Shown here: positions 25,046-37,453 of the stretch, one piece after another | How the letters are laid out: each line of letters starts with the position of its first letter | Position numbering within the stretch: position 1 is the stretch's first letter | Assembly (NCBI GenBank): GCA_949317995.1 | Contig: OX439038.1 | Span: forward strand, 60,532,813 to 60,596,812 | Direction of reading: 5' to 3' | From: Acholoe squamosa | Taxonomy: Eukaryota; Annelida; Polychaeta; Phyllodocida; Polynoidae | DNA length: 64,000 bases | Notes under the pieces: model-generated | Database searches by the model: none | What the model saw: only the letters and a program-made list of their open reading frames with translations | What the model was told of the DNA's origin: nothing | Program-made: the position numbers and the translations under genes

Positions 25046-27855
25046 CCTGAGTGTAAAGTCATAGTCTACTTTTCCATCATATAAGGATATAATATTGTCC
25101 ATGTTCATCATGGTCAATGAGAATTGTGGAGAATATGTAAAGGATATGGATAACTTAGCTATCAAAAATAGATGATCTTCATGGAAAATGGATGGAAAAT
25201 TATGAAACCTACGAAAACATTTTCGAAATTTTACAAACATTCTTGTAATTCAAAACAAAGTGCAGGGTTAGCCCTGTTTTGTCAGGTCGGTTGACTAGAA
25301 ATAGGCCTTTTTTTAATGAGTTGAGGGCTGGTTCCACTGCCGTCAGTTGGGTGATATTTTGATAATCTGACCGATTCTTTCTCTACTTTTGCAAAATCAT
25401 AAACTGTGCGATTATTTTTTTATGGAATAGTTTCAATAAATTTTTTATCTTAATAAATGAAAGCCTGAAAATACCTTACTATATTCCTCTCCAATAATCA
25501 TTCCCTTTGCTTTAACATAGGGGTCTAATGGGGTCAGTTTGGATATACCTCATCAAAGTAGTCCATGATGGGCATCGATTCATACAGCACCTGTCGTGTA
25601 GAATATTTCAGACATGTTGGCACAAGGGGTTATTATCATCTTAGAAATTGAGCCTGGTCTGGAGGGTCCTTGATAACTATTTCCCATAATGGAGATATCT
25701 GAGAGATAATGGAGATATTGTTACAATTACAGTCCTAAAATTATTTTCACGGGAATCTACAATGGATCTATTGCAGTAATCTATATATTAGAGAGAGTTC
25801 TAGGAGACGTGTCTCTTTTATGAAGTATTGAAGTATTTTATTAAGCCAACAAAACATGTCATGCAATTGATGCTGTTCGTTCATAAGCTTATAACAAGTA
25901 TACATATCACATCTAATTGAAAATAGTCTATTTGACTCTTAAAAATAACACTCAATGCTTCGGTGTATATAGATAGATGTCTTAGTGTATAACAAGCAGG
26001 ATTCCATGGGCGTGGTCAACCATACAATATAGATTATGGCAATCAAAGAACCTTTCAATAAACCTATTACAAATCTTCTTCGAGATTTGCTTTAAATGAC
26101 TTCAGATCAGGACTGTGTTGCGTTTCAGGAGACAATTGTGTATAGCCAAGCAGAAAAGGTCCCCCAGAGAAATAGTCATTTCTTTTTTAATTCAGGCCAT
26201 GAACTATCCAATGATATATAACATGAGAAAATATCTCAACTAGTTTTAGAGTTACAGCTCTATGAACTTAGATGGTTACCGACCTATCCAAATCCCAAAT
26301 AAGGTCTAACTTATATATTTCATGAGATATCTCAGATGATATGTATAATTAAGCATAATTCTGCAAATTAGGAAAATAATCATATTTTTCACATTCTTTT
26401 TCTCATAAAATTTGATCTAATAATCAGATTTTTACCATTTTTTTTTCAACACATCAATCCTTGTGGGTGTGGCTACAAATATGCTTTATGATTCCTCATT
26501 TTTGAGTGAAAATAATGTTTCCATGGCAATCAACAGAAGCACTGATTTCTGCCCCCAAATGCCCAAAAACATTATATTTACATTCCAAATTTGGAAGGGT
26601 TTCCTCAAAAATGGGAATTTCCCTTTAGGACTATTGTAATCTACATAAGAAAGTAGTATATAACTGTGGAGGTCGGCGAAAACGTCTCTGGAGACACCGG
26701 GATTCGAACCTGGGTCTCTCGCTTGCAAGTCGAGCGCTCTACGCTGAGCTACATCCCCTGGCCTGACATACCCTGTCACCAACACGGCCCCACTGACATT
26801 TCCACCTTCCACCTACCTCTGGATCGGTATGGTATACATAGGGGGAGTGACCACCAAGTGAGCTGGCCTCTGGAGGCTCAACGCACCTGGGGAGGGAACG
26901 AACCACTACATAACTATTTTTGGTGTATTTTCCCCCTTTTAGGCCATAGAGGTGTCCCACTGGTGGCCAGAATTGGTACTAATCCCCCTGGACGGTCCTT
27001 TTAAGTTGCCTCCTCACAATTTATCCCACAGAAGTTTTCCACGATAGAGAGGACTGCCTCTGTAAGACTTATGCCTAGGTCTAACAACTTTTAAGCTAAT
27101 TTTAGAGGCACCTTTCAATGTCCTACTAGGTGCAACTCTATATTCATCATAACAAGATAATTTATACATCAGACATAATTAAGTTTTTTGGGCCTTTGTT
27201 GTATAATAGGCGGTCATAGTAAAAAAAAAAATCATGTACCGAAAGCTGAACCTAGACAAAAAAAAAAAACACAAAACAAACAAAACAATACACATTCTTT
27301 GTTGATGGTTACATTACAACAAACTGTTTCATCTCATTATCCTGTTTGGAAACAGGAACTGTGCCATTTGGGTTCCTTTCCAAGAATCATGATGGCTTAT
27401 CCTGGAGGCTCACATTCACAGACTCAAACCTGTTAGGAAGAAAGAAAATAGCACCCTTTAGCCAGAATGTTTATAAAATTTTCAGAACATATTGGCCACT
27501 AGCTGGTCTGGAGCTGGTTCCTGCGACCCACACTGATAAGGTGGGACCAGCATGTCCCTGGAAGTGAGTGTTAACCAGGGACAAGGTACCCATCATGGTA
27601 TGTCTTATCAGTGGGTTTTAGCTCAACCAGCGAAATTCAAGATGGTGGCTCCACTAGGCCTCTATACTGAGTCCTATTCCATAAGGTTATAATATACATG
27701 ATACAGACACATTTTTTGAAATTTCAGTGAATCTTATAACAATACTGTTGTGCAATATTTCATTATGTACTAAACTCACTCTATCCCTTTATGATGCAGA
27801 ACAAGCTGGGCTCGCTGTGCAAATGGACAGTACAACATACTGTATCTCTGGCTGT
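25046..27855 (-). pseudogene. GSTO pseudogene (locus 2)
   Basis: Decayed copy closely related to locus 3, in the same exon order on the minus strand. Remnants: exon with the active-site segment MLYCPFAQRAQL at about 27790-27850, lacking a stretch in front; the KPS.F exon at about 27340-27425, where the conserved Trp codon is TGA (27387-27389); the YESMPIMDYFDE exon at about 25485-25605, with a deletion that breaks the frame; and only the last ~30 codons of the final exon (GKVDYDFTLRT). The exon encoding HYKLLRSSEED in locus 3 was not found. The stop, frameshift and missing exons together make it non-functional. Confidence 0.85.
26689..26758 (-). tRNA. tRNA-Ala(UGC)-like, possibly a SINE head or pseudogene
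   Basis: Minus-strand cloverleaf starting GGGGATGTAGCTCAGC, with anticodon loop CTTGCAA (TGC, Ala), T-loop GGTTCGAATCC and 3' end GTGTCTCC. The acceptor stem has the G3:U70 wobble that marks tRNA-Ala. Against function: the D-loop is one base short, the last anticodon-stem pair is A:G and the T stem has an A:C mismatch, giving 70 nt in all. It sits inside a longer interspersed segment, so a tRNA-derived SINE is equally likely. Confidence 0.45.
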
Positions 27856-28026
27856 CCACTGTAAGGCAACACAGGATAGAGACAATGAAGGATAGTTACA
27901 TAAACAACTCACCATGCCTATAAAAGGTAAGGTTATCTACTGTGACAGTGGCTAGCATACATCTCCATCATTCATCTGCTAAAAGGCATTACAAGTAAAG
28001 ATTGTTCACAGTCTGATTCTATTTAA

Positions 28027-28583
28027 GGTGGCTGGAGCGGGAATGTTAGTTCAGTATTTGCACACCAGGTGTATTTGTTTTACATTGGCACTATGGACAA
28101 ACGAATTATTCAAAATAATGGCAAGATTGACATGACAGGAATTTGAACCATGGGTCCCTGATTACAAGGCAGAGGCCTTACACCTGCACCATAGAGGTTG
28201 TTGTAGCTGGGCACTTAAAAGAAAGTTCATGATCTAATTCTCACCATTCTACCCATATCCTTACATTTTCCTTTTATTTCAATCATCAAAAACATTGAAA
28301 ATATTCCCGGGATCATATGTCAGTTTTGTATATACTGCAAAGGTATGCTTATGATCTAAGTACTGAGGAAGTTATGGAAAAGTAGAATAACTTTTGCATA
28401 TGAATATGGGCATTTATGTGACAAATCACTTAAAAGTCCTATATGTAGTTGAATCATCTGTATCTCAAAAACATGCTTGGGACCCCCCTATAACTTTTGT
28501 ATGATATATGAAAAGTACGTATTTTTGACTATGGCGAGGATCTAATAAGGCTACTTTAAATTAGTCTATTCCCGCCAGCCACC
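28027..28583. mobile_element. MITE with TTAA target duplication (piggyBac-like ends)
   Basis: 557 bp flanked by TTAA at 28023-28026 and 28584-28587. The ends are inverted repeats: GGTGGCTGGAGCGGGAAT against ATTCCCGCCAGCCACC. There is no transposase. TTAA target duplications are the hallmark of piggyBac-type transposons, so a non-autonomous relative is likely. A minus-strand tRNA-Thr-like segment (anticodon loop TTGTAAT, B-box-like GGTTCAAATTCC) lies at about 28132-28200 inside it. Confidence 0.65.
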
Positions 28584-29140
28584 TTAAATGATAGTGTAGC
28601 TATATCTTACCATTTTGGGTTTGGTTAATTGGGAGAGGCTATTATCTACCAACAGACAGGGTGGTGAGCTTTTGCACAGAGTGGGGAAATCTTTTATGCT
28701 ACCCCTTTGTATTTTATTTACGTCCTTCTTCAATGGGGGATGTTAAGATTTTTGCTCCCCCCTCAACCCCCCTACGTATCCAGATCTTTGTAGCATGGCA
28801 ACATGCAATCTAGTTGAATTTAAACAGACGTTCTTAGCGTCGCATTTCGAAATCGACGCCAGCCACCTTAAATGATAGCGTAGCTTTATCTTACCATTTT
28901 GGGTTTGGTTAATTGGGAGAGGCTATTATCTACCAACAGACAGGGTGGTGAGCTTTTGCACAGAGTGGGGAAATCTTTTATGCTACCCCTTTGTATTTTA
29001 TTTACGTCCTTCTTCAATGGGGGATGTTAAGATTTTTGCACCCCCCCCTCAACCCCCCTATGTATCCAGATCTTTGTAGCAAGGCAACATGCAATCTAGT
29101 TGAATTTAAACAGACGTTCTTAGCGTCGCATTTCGAAATC
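28574..29140 (+). repeat. 284-bp tandem duplication
   Basis: Two direct copies, 28574-28857 and 28858-29140, over 95% identical by eye. Each starts GCCAGCCACCTTAAATGATAG and ends GCGTCGCATTTCGAAATC. The unit begins inside the right terminal repeat of the neighbouring TTAA MITE, so the duplication happened after that insertion. No coding content. Confidence 0.8.
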
Positions 29141-29605
29141 CTCAATCATAACCAGTACATCCCTCTCGCGGGACCCCTCCTTCTTCTCTTTGCTGGCCAA
29201 ATATCATACAGCTCTCATTAACAAGAATCATCAATTCAATTCAATCTTTTAATTACTTATTGTGACTTCAATAATATGATATTTTCAATAATGCGGCGAC
29301 CGAGTCTTAGGTTGATATTTTGGTTCTTATGTCGTAATAAACAGTACACAGTATATAAGTAATGTGTTGATCGAGTGTACCGGTAACAATAATAATGTTA
29401 ATGATAATAGTATAATAATAAATGTGGATAAAAGAGGAGACATTGGGTTTGGTGAGAATTGACTTTGTCAATATCAATCCTATACATGCCAATAACCGCC
29501 AAACATTATGTAAAACATTCCACATTAAATCATTACATCCAAAGCCAGCAAACTGTCCTTTGACTCATGTAAATAATTATATATAACATTAGATTTCCAA
29601 TTGGC

Positions 29606-30079
29606 TCATCTCATAATATCTTGAACACTCAGACCTGCATTTTTTAATAGAGTTGCCCCACCATGTCTAAGAGAGTGAGTTGAAACTCTATGGGATAAAC
29701 CACACTGAAAAGCAATAGCTTTTAACCTCGTATTAACATAGTGATACTGCAATGATCTGGAATGGATGGAGAAAAGAAACCTGCTGTACTTACAGGCCTT
29801 TACACATTTTTTTATATATCTAGCTGGACATAAGTCAGAACCATCATCTCTTTTAAGATACACTACATAGGAATCCTTGCCAAACTGGTCCGCTTTAGAC
29901 GAAATAACTTTAATCTCTATACAATCCGTAGAAACCTTAATGTTCTTCTTCAAAATATTATGAGGTGAATGAACCATGTGTCCTATCCTGAACACACCTC
30001 GGTAACATAACAGTATGGCAGACCAAAATACCACATCCTCCATAGAATCCAAATTAATTCTAGATTTAATGTCAACCAT
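29606..30079 (-). pseudogene. DIRS tyrosine recombinase domain
   Basis: 157-codon frame. It contains the first catalytic Arg region (LLCYRGVFRIGH) and the H-x-x-R box (THSLRHGGATLLKNAG) characteristic of DIRS recombinases, which join circular cDNA to the genome. The frame ends soon after DIMR, before the expected catalytic Tyr, so it is truncated or continues after a stop not resolved here. Confidence 0.75.
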
Positions 30080-30097
30080 ATCACTAGGACTGAGAGG

Positions 30098-30412
30098 TTA
30101 GGTTGTACTACCAGACCCCTTACACATAATCTTGAGATTATCTAACTTAGGAGCTGAAGTAAAATGATCACAAAAACTTGGCATTGGGTCAGTATCATTC
30201 CAAGTGCCATACAGGTAATCCCTACCGAACCAAGCCCCAAAGCCCTGTATTGAGAAATCCGTATACATAGGGGTACATTCATTATCATTTAAGATGATAT
30301 TCTTACAATTGAAAACTCCACAAAAATCTTTCCACCACATCAAATCTTTTTGGGTTTCATCGTCCAGCCTAATAACACCTCTATTCCTAGCCCTGGCACA
30401 GAGATTAAACAA
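30098..30412 (-). pseudogene. DIRS RNase H-like domain
   Basis: Contains LMWWKDFCGVFN and MYTDFSIQGFGAWFG, which fit the connection and DIRS-type RNase H region (first acidic residue in YTDFS). It lies between the RT and the recombinase, as expected for the group. It is cut off by a stop before the recombinase frame. Confidence 0.6.
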
Positions 30413-30543
30413 CCTTCTGCTGAAGGTCCTACCACCTCATACCACCTGTGAGCAGAGAGACATCAACCCACCGATTTTTTGAAGGATTTTCTTTAAGACA
30501 AACTTCTTCCCTAAACACTCATCCAGTGCCAGACTCATTTTAT

Positions 30544-31366
30544 CTAATTTCTTTTGGGGTAGAGATAGCTCCATTTTGTGGAATCGATGGTTATTCCCAA
30601 GAAAGCACATATCTGACTTGGCTCAGTCACCTTTTCCTTCGACGCAACGAAACCAATATACTCCATACACTCAATAAGAATATGCCTCTTAGGTAAACAC
30701 TCCTCAGTCTTAGCAATGATAATAAAATCATCTAGATAATTAACTATCCTATCGACACTATAAAGTCGAGCTACAACAGTTAAAAAATCAGATATTCTAT
30801 AAAAATCTATACCAAGCACATTTCAACCCAAACGTCAAGCGATTGCTCTCAAAAAATTCTTCTCCATTACCAAAATCCCATCTGAAACCTTGGTAACCTA
30901 CATGTGGACCATACACATTGATTCTCCTATAAGCAGATTTTAAATCTACAATGCTCATATAGTCATTCTTATCCAACTGACATGTTACCGTATTTATAGA
31001 GTTATACGAGAAACTTGTCAAAGTTGTTTTCATGTAGTTATTAATAGAAATATCTGCTGGCATGCTACAATCAGTGATGGGCCTCAATTTACCATTTGAC
31101 TTCTCTACACCACCTAACGAGTGAATACACTTAGGCTTATAGGCCGTTTTAGTTACCAAGCCCTGGGACAACTCGTCCTTGATAATATCACACATCTCGC
31201 TATAGAATCTACCTTCTACAATTGCTTTATTATTTTTACAGTCATAACCTGTATCGCAACCAGGATCAACTATTTTGAACCCCTCAGTAAAACCACACCA
31301 TAGAAAATCAGAATCTATCTGGTTAATACTAATAATATCTGACTGCCTCAAGATTTTTTTTTTCAA
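30544..31366 (-). pseudogene. DIRS reverse transcriptase, frameshifted
   Basis: The N-terminal part (31366-30797) has LGGVEKSNGKLRPITDC and the catalytic DLKSAYRRINV. The C-terminal part (30819-30544), in another frame, has the polymerase box NYLDDFIIIAK followed by FLGITIDSTKW. The two parts overlap by about 20 bases in different frames, so one indel near 30800-30820 breaks the gene. The N-terminus runs into the tail of the inserted LINE at about 31367. Confidence 0.75.
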
Positions 31367-34300
31367 GATTCAAGAAAATTTATTTGTCATAATAAAGTTC
31401 ACATATGTACATGTAAAGTTGTAAATTTATAAATACAATTTCTGTACTCATCGATATAAATAAACTAGATATGATACATGTTTTTGAGTTAATTAAAATA
31501 ATGAAATAAAGTTATTAAAGTTATTATTATGACAAAACAGCTGCCTCTTAATAAATTATTTTTAGTTGGCCACCTGTATTTAATTAAACACATATTTTAA
31601 TACAATGTTATAATAAATAGAGAACTAGTTTACAGAGACAATACAGAACAAGACAGCGTGAGGAGAAAATATTGATAATTGTGGTAATAGTATCACATTA
31701 AAATTATAAGAGTAATAATGAAATTTATAGATTGCGAATATTAATCCTATTTATCAATGATATGACTTCTGGCAAAGTATTTACTTATCAGTGGAATGAA
31801 TGAATTCTGACAAATTTTTACATTCTAATAACACAATGAGTTATGATATATTAAAATCAATTTATAGATGAAATGACATTTAAATTGTTTCTATTGTGAA
31901 TTATTAAAGTTAATAAACATCTATGTAACACCATACTTTGTAGGTATGAATTGCTTTAAGGTTCTACGCTGAAGAGCCTTGAAACAAATAATATCCCTGT
32001 AACCTCTTTGTTTCTCAGAGAGATTATTCCAAGCAATAGAAGATTTATAATGTACACTCCTTTTGTAAGCTACACATTTTGGTAAACAATTGTCTAGAAT
32101 TTTACCTTTGTTTGATCTTAGTAAAACTTTTACATTTTTCAGATTTGAAACATTTTTACACCTTTTAAAACCTTCAATCAGTAGATGAGAATACCTTCTA
32201 TCCTTTGAATAATTCATGCTAGCTAAAGAACGGATGTAGGAAGTGTTTGTTTTCATATCCATTTTAAGACAGATTTTTATTGTTCTATTCTACATTCTTT
32301 GAAGTTTATTAAGAAAAGTATTTTGTGATTGGTCAAATAGTATATCACCATAATCAAAAAGTGGTAGTATGTATGCTTTGTAAATTCTCAACATATTTTC
32401 TTTATTGAGAAACCTAGACAGCTTAGATAGTTGGTGTGATCTATAAGCTATTTTTCTCATCTGAATACGAACAAATTGACCAAAATTCAATAGTGGATCC
32501 AATGTTACGCCTAAATACTTATAACTTGAAACCCTCATAAGACCTTTGTTATTTATGAAAAGAGAAGCATTTTTAAAACATTTTTTATGTCCAAATGCCA
32601 TAAACTTAGTTTTGTCAATATTCACAGTTAATTCTTTTTAAGTGCACCAATTTACAATTTGATTAATATCATATTGCATATTTGTTAGTGCCATATCTTC
32701 TGATGCATTTGAAGTGTATATAACTGTATCATCAGCAAATAAGCAAATTTTTGAATATTTGCAAACTTTATCTAGGTCATTTATGTATACTAAAAAAGTA
32801 CCTAAAATTGACCCTTGTGGTACTCCACAGTTTATGTCAATCAGTTCTGATTCAATATTGTTAGCTAAAGTTAGCTGTTTCCTATTTTTAAGTAGTTTTC
32901 TATCCATTTTATAATATTGCCATTAATACCCAGGTATTGCAATTTTTTTAATAGTATATTGTGATTTACTGTGTCAAAAGCTTTTTTCATTTTAAAGAAT
33001 GTTGCCAAAGAATTTTGACCTGAATTTTTATTAATTAGAATATCACATGTTAGTTTACAGACAGAATCTATAGTAGATTTATTTTTCCTGTAACCGTATT
33101 GTTTGTCAGATAATAAGCTGTTATTTTCTATATTTATGAACAATTTTTTCTAAAATCTTGCTGGCAGAGACAATAAGGAAATAGGTCTTAAATTTTCAAC
33201 TTTACTTTCATCACCACCTTTTGGAATAGGTATAACTTTAGCTATCTTCCATTCATCGGGCACAATGCCTTCAGTCAGAGATATTTTAAAGATGTGATTT
33301 AGTAATGGTAATGTATTCAAGAAGACTGACTTTAGAATCCTTGAACTCAGTCCAGTAACAGATGATGATTTTTTCACATTTATACATTCAATAAATTCTC
33401 TGATATCATCATTGGTAAAGTCAACCTCATCAAATGATATAGTATCATTAACTAAACCATCATATGTCCAGGTGTTGTTCATATTTTTAGCTAGGTTATA
33501 ACCTATTTTGGCAAAGTAGTTGTTTATATAGTCAGATGTTTCATTTTGTTGAATGAATTCACCATCTTCATCAACTAATTGAATTGGTGCCTTATTGTTC
33601 TTTGAGGGTAGTAATTTTGAGATCTCTCGCCAAAATTTTATTGAATCTCTTTTATATTTGTCAGTAAGAAACATTATATGATCTTGCCTAGCTTTTACTA
33701 ATTTCTATTCTTGCATTTTTTGCTAAAACTTTATCAATTTCAATTTTAGTTTTGTAAGATCTTGCCAATAGTCTATCTTTTTCTTTGATTTCCTCTAAAC
33801 GTTCATCAGTTAACCAATCTTCTTTTTGCTTTTTATCTTTATATGAACAATAAGGGCATAATTTATCTAATATTTCACCCAGGTTATTGATGTAATAAGA
33901 CCATAACCAACCTGGATTCGTACTTTCATAAAAAATATTCCAGTCCATTGCTTGAAATTTATCCAATAATATTTCTAAGTCATAGTTTTTCATTGATCTA
34001 CCTCTGAAAGTTGAGGAATCATTTTTTTTCAATATTATTAGAGAAAATACCATAAATCAAGTGGTGGTCACTTATGTCAAAAGGTATTACATCTGATTGA
34101 ACCATTGTGTCACTGTTGGTAAACATTAAGTCAAGACACGAATCTTTTTTGGAGTTCTGGTGTCCTTGTGGGTTTTTTAATATAATTTAATAACCCAAAT
34201 TGCATCATATTATTGATAAGCCTATCACTAGTGTCTTTGGTTTTTATATCAAGTAGATCAATATTAAAGTCTCCAATTAAAATTAAATTTATATTTTTAC

Positions 34301-34950
34301 TTCTAATGTCACCAACAATGACATCTAATGTGTCAAAGAATTTTTCAGTATCACCCTTTGGGGATCGATATACTATGCATACAACATTTTTACCATTTGA
34401 TCCTGATATAACTACACATAAGGTTTCAATGAAACTTTTTGAATAATTATGTTTACTGTATAACGATGCAGAGCAATACAGTGAATCTTTTACGTAAATA
34501 CATATTCCCCTACCAACTTTAGTTGAAGGAATTTGTTGAGCATTGTACCAACTTCTATCATGTCGATATAAAATGTAACCACCTATACGTACAAGAATTG
34601 TCATTGTCCTTTAACCAGGTTTCAGTACTTGCTATAAACTCAAAGTCTGATCCTGAGAATCTGATTTTGAATTCATCAATTTTTTATTTTTTCTTAATAC
34701 TTTGCATATTCAGGTGAACAAATTTTACTCCTTTTTTGTTCTCTAATTCATAAGTAAAGAATTGGATTTTAGTGATAGCTTTTCTAAACATTAAATCTAT
34801 CCTCAACACATAAAAGACACATATCTTAATAACTAACATTTCGTTCTGTCTGAAGAATTCAGCCTTTGCCTTTCTCAGATAATATAAAATGACATGTAGA
34901 AATGGCTGGGCAATTAAATATATACAAAAAAAATTTGAATTACAGTATTT
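31367..34950 (-). mobile_element. CR1/L2-like LINE nested in the DIRS element
   Basis: A non-LTR retrotransposon on the minus strand. The 5' side carries an apurinic-type endonuclease (VHLNMQSI near 34720, then TETWL, then LILIGDFNIDLLD at 34604-34131). The 3' side carries RT motifs YGYRKNKSTIDSV, KKAFDTVNHNILLKKL, CGVPQGSILG, FADDTVIYTS and SYKYLGVTLD, down to 31921. The 3' UTR runs to about 31367 and ends in CTTGAATCTTGAAAAAAAAA. Several stops and frameshifts break the protein, so this copy is dead. The layout is that of the Jockey/CR1/L2 group; the exact family is not determined. Confidence 0.8.
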
Positions 34951-35380
34951 ACAAATGTATTATATGTGATATGTACTGTGAAAAGGGGTCTTAGGACCCC
35001 CTGCACTAAGCCCCATTTTCGCAGATTGTGTCACATATTAATATGCAAATAGAATGATTTTGATTTGCAAATAGAATAATTTTAATTTACAAATTTAATG
35101 TTTCTGTGAATAATTTAAAGAAATGTATTCATAAAGTAGAGATGGGTTGATTTCTGTTCTAGCTGAGCTATTGGAAGACTTGACACAACTTTAATTTTGG
35201 ATGATGACTCAGCCACAAAACTTAATCCATTGAACTCTCCCAACAGTCTTGTAGTCAGTTCTTCCTTGTGGTTCTGCAATATATGTCAGAAGCAGTTCTG
35301 GACCAATAGTTTTATTCAGGCTATTAAATGCATTATATAACATTATATATAATATCATTAGATATTATTGGTAGTAGCCA
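34950..35380. other. Junction region between LINE 5' end and DIRS gag part
   Basis: AT-rich, with no open frame worth reporting. The 5' boundary of the LINE lies in or near here and could not be placed exactly. Confidence 0.4.
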
Positions 35381-36582
35381 TTAGATATTATTAGTAGTAA
35401 CCAACAGGAAACTAGCCAACCTGCAAAGTAAGATTTGAGCTTTTCGACCATAAATAAAATGCTCACACTTGCAGATACCATTAACACAACTATCATAAAC
35501 CCTGATGCTGGGTCTATTCACACACTCCACTGTAAATAATGGATCAATCTCGCCCTGTACTGGGCCACTATGTGTTATAAAAAGATTCTTGCTATCACTA
35601 CAAGACTCATAAGTACCATTATTATTATTATCACCTGAAATGATAGAAACGGGGAGCTCAGGAGGATCTACCGTATGTACTACATTAAAATCAGGCACCA
35701 ACTCATCAGACTTCAACATAGGACCCTGCCTAAGTACAATATCCTAATCTTTCTTATTCTTCTGGCACCTGTCCTTACCATGGTTAGACATACCACATAC
35801 ATCATACTGCTTCTACTTGAAATTTTTGGTTTTGCTACACTTGATTTCTGGGCCTGTACTGTCCCATCATAAGACAGATGCCTCAATATATCCTCACTCC
35901 TAACATAACTGAATGCTTCTACACCATCAGAACTTGCTCTAGTTTTAACAGAGGAGTCATATGCTACTAAAGCCTTGAGGGTATATATTTTCATAGATGA
36001 TTTCTCCACCAATACTTCTATATGTTTTACCACAGCGAAAACATCCTCTCCTTCTTCAATAAGCTGTTTCATCATTCTTACATCGATTTTCTTGCCCTTT
36101 TTTAGAAAATTCTTCTGATCAAGCATTCCTCTATCCTTATAGCGATGACAACGACCTGTTCTAGAGGTGGTTGAGTCAATAGAAGATGAGGAACTTGATG
36201 AAATACTACGGTAAGATGTCGACTTGGAACGACTCATCCAGCTGAATCCAACATGGCGTGGCGTCCTCTGGTTGCTATGGAAGCCGCAGTAGTCAGGTGA
36301 CTGCTGTCGGCCACACCCCTGTCGCTTGGACACGGCGTCAATAGAAGAATGTTGACAAACATTGCCACGTGCACGATCCACCTTCGACTCGCTGCTCGCC
36401 ATTGTCGTAGTCCCTCGATTAAGAACCTGCTCCTCCAACAGATTCTTAATGTCAGCCAACTGCTGTTCTATATAAGTGGTACAGTCCTCCAAATCCCCAA
36501 TGGTCTGGTCAACGGGTGAGCCTAATATATCCTCAGTAGCATTTGAGATAGGTGGCTCCTGTCCAACCTTATTAGCCCTCAC
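35381..36582 (-). pseudogene. DIRS gag-like region
   Basis: Two overlapping frames, 36582-35713 and 35719-35381. The first has a heptad-like stretch (DLEDCTTYIEQQLADIKNLL), a Ser-rich linker and charged IDVRMMKQLIEEGEDVF. The second is acidic and Asn-rich. No zinc knuckle is visible. The gag assignment rests on position upstream of RT and on composition. No ATG starts the frame, so the beginning is uncertain. Confidence 0.5.
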
Positions 36583-36892
36583 ACCGCTCGAAGTCCTAGA
36601 ATTGGCTATGTTTTTTTCCTTTTTTAGGAGAGTTTTTTGGTCTTGGACCTAGGCCCACTACCAGAAACTCCTTTCCTACCCATATTGTAGGTGTATGTAC
36701 TGTATTAACTTGACTGAACTGGAAAACAGTTTAAAATTTTTGGCACCACCCAGCGTAGTGTGAGCCGCTCGAGCATAAGAAGCCAATTGACCATTAGTTT
36801 AACTGTTGGGGCTTATATACTGGAGGAAATTTTATGTGTGACGTCATCGATATACATGGTCCTGATGAAAAGTAATACCTGCGTATCACTCA

Positions 36893-36898
<6 letters not shown>

Positions 36899-36934
<36 letters not shown>
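36899..36934. repeat. (AT)n microsatellite, left part
   Basis: Pure AT dinucleotide run that abuts the 5' LTR of the gypsy element. It resumes on the other side of the element at 47924. Confidence 0.9.
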
Positions 36935-36937
<3 letters not shown>

Positions 36938-37400
36938 GGCGTAGACCGAGGGGTCGGGGGAACCACCGACCCCGGAGTCACGTCAGACGTTCTCGTATTA
37001 CCATATATGTATGTCGGTGTAGACCGAGGGGTCGGGGGCGATGCTGAAACCGTCCTGGTGCGGGGGCGGAGGAGCCGCCGACCTCGGAGTCACACCCGAA
37101 AAAGTTCCATTTACCTGCGTTTGGAGGAGGGTTCCTCCGACGCTGGATCTCTGTCGGAGACGCCAGAGTTGAAGGAACGGGAAGCGTATAAATAGGAGGG
37201 GATCGACACCTTGAGGCAGTCTGGATCCACGGGTGCTGGTGTCTACATCTTCAGGCTTCCCCTCCATAGGCTAGGAGTTACACAAGGATACTTAGCTGGT
37301 GTGGCAGAGAATGCCAGGCAATAAAGTGTCATTAATAACAAGAAGCCGAGTTGTGTGATACTTCCGCATTACAATAGTGGACTCCGATAAAAACGCTACA
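36935..37400 (+). repeat. Gypsy 5' LTR
   Basis: 466 bp, TGTGGCGTAGACCG...AACGCTACA. Internal features: a TATAAATA box at 37187-37194 and an AATAAA polyadenylation signal at 37320-37325. The first ~150 bp hold two diverged copies of a GTAGACCGAGGGGTCGGGGG...GGAGTCAC module that can form GC-rich hairpins. Confidence 0.92.
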
Positions 37401-37453
37401 TTGATGACAGCAGTGTTTTTCTACGGACCCACACTGATAAGAGGAAGGATAGG

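Larger units (their letters stand above)
29600..36700 (-). mobile_element. DIRS-type retrotransposon, broken and split by a LINE
   Basis: Minus-strand order: gag-like frames (36582-35381), reverse transcriptase (31366-30544), RNase H (30412-30098) and tyrosine recombinase (30079-29606). RT plus a tyrosine recombinase in place of an integrase defines the DIRS/Ngaro group. A CR1/L2-like LINE (about 31367-34950) is inserted between gag and RT. Frameshifts separate the RT halves and the RT from the recombinase. No methyltransferase domain was seen. The exact ends and the terminal or split repeats expected for the group were not resolved, so outer coordinates are approximate. Confidence 0.75.

Noticed and set aside
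27188..27567. Plus-strand frames over the GSTO pseudogene
   Set aside because: They are the reverse strand of decayed GSTO exon sequence.
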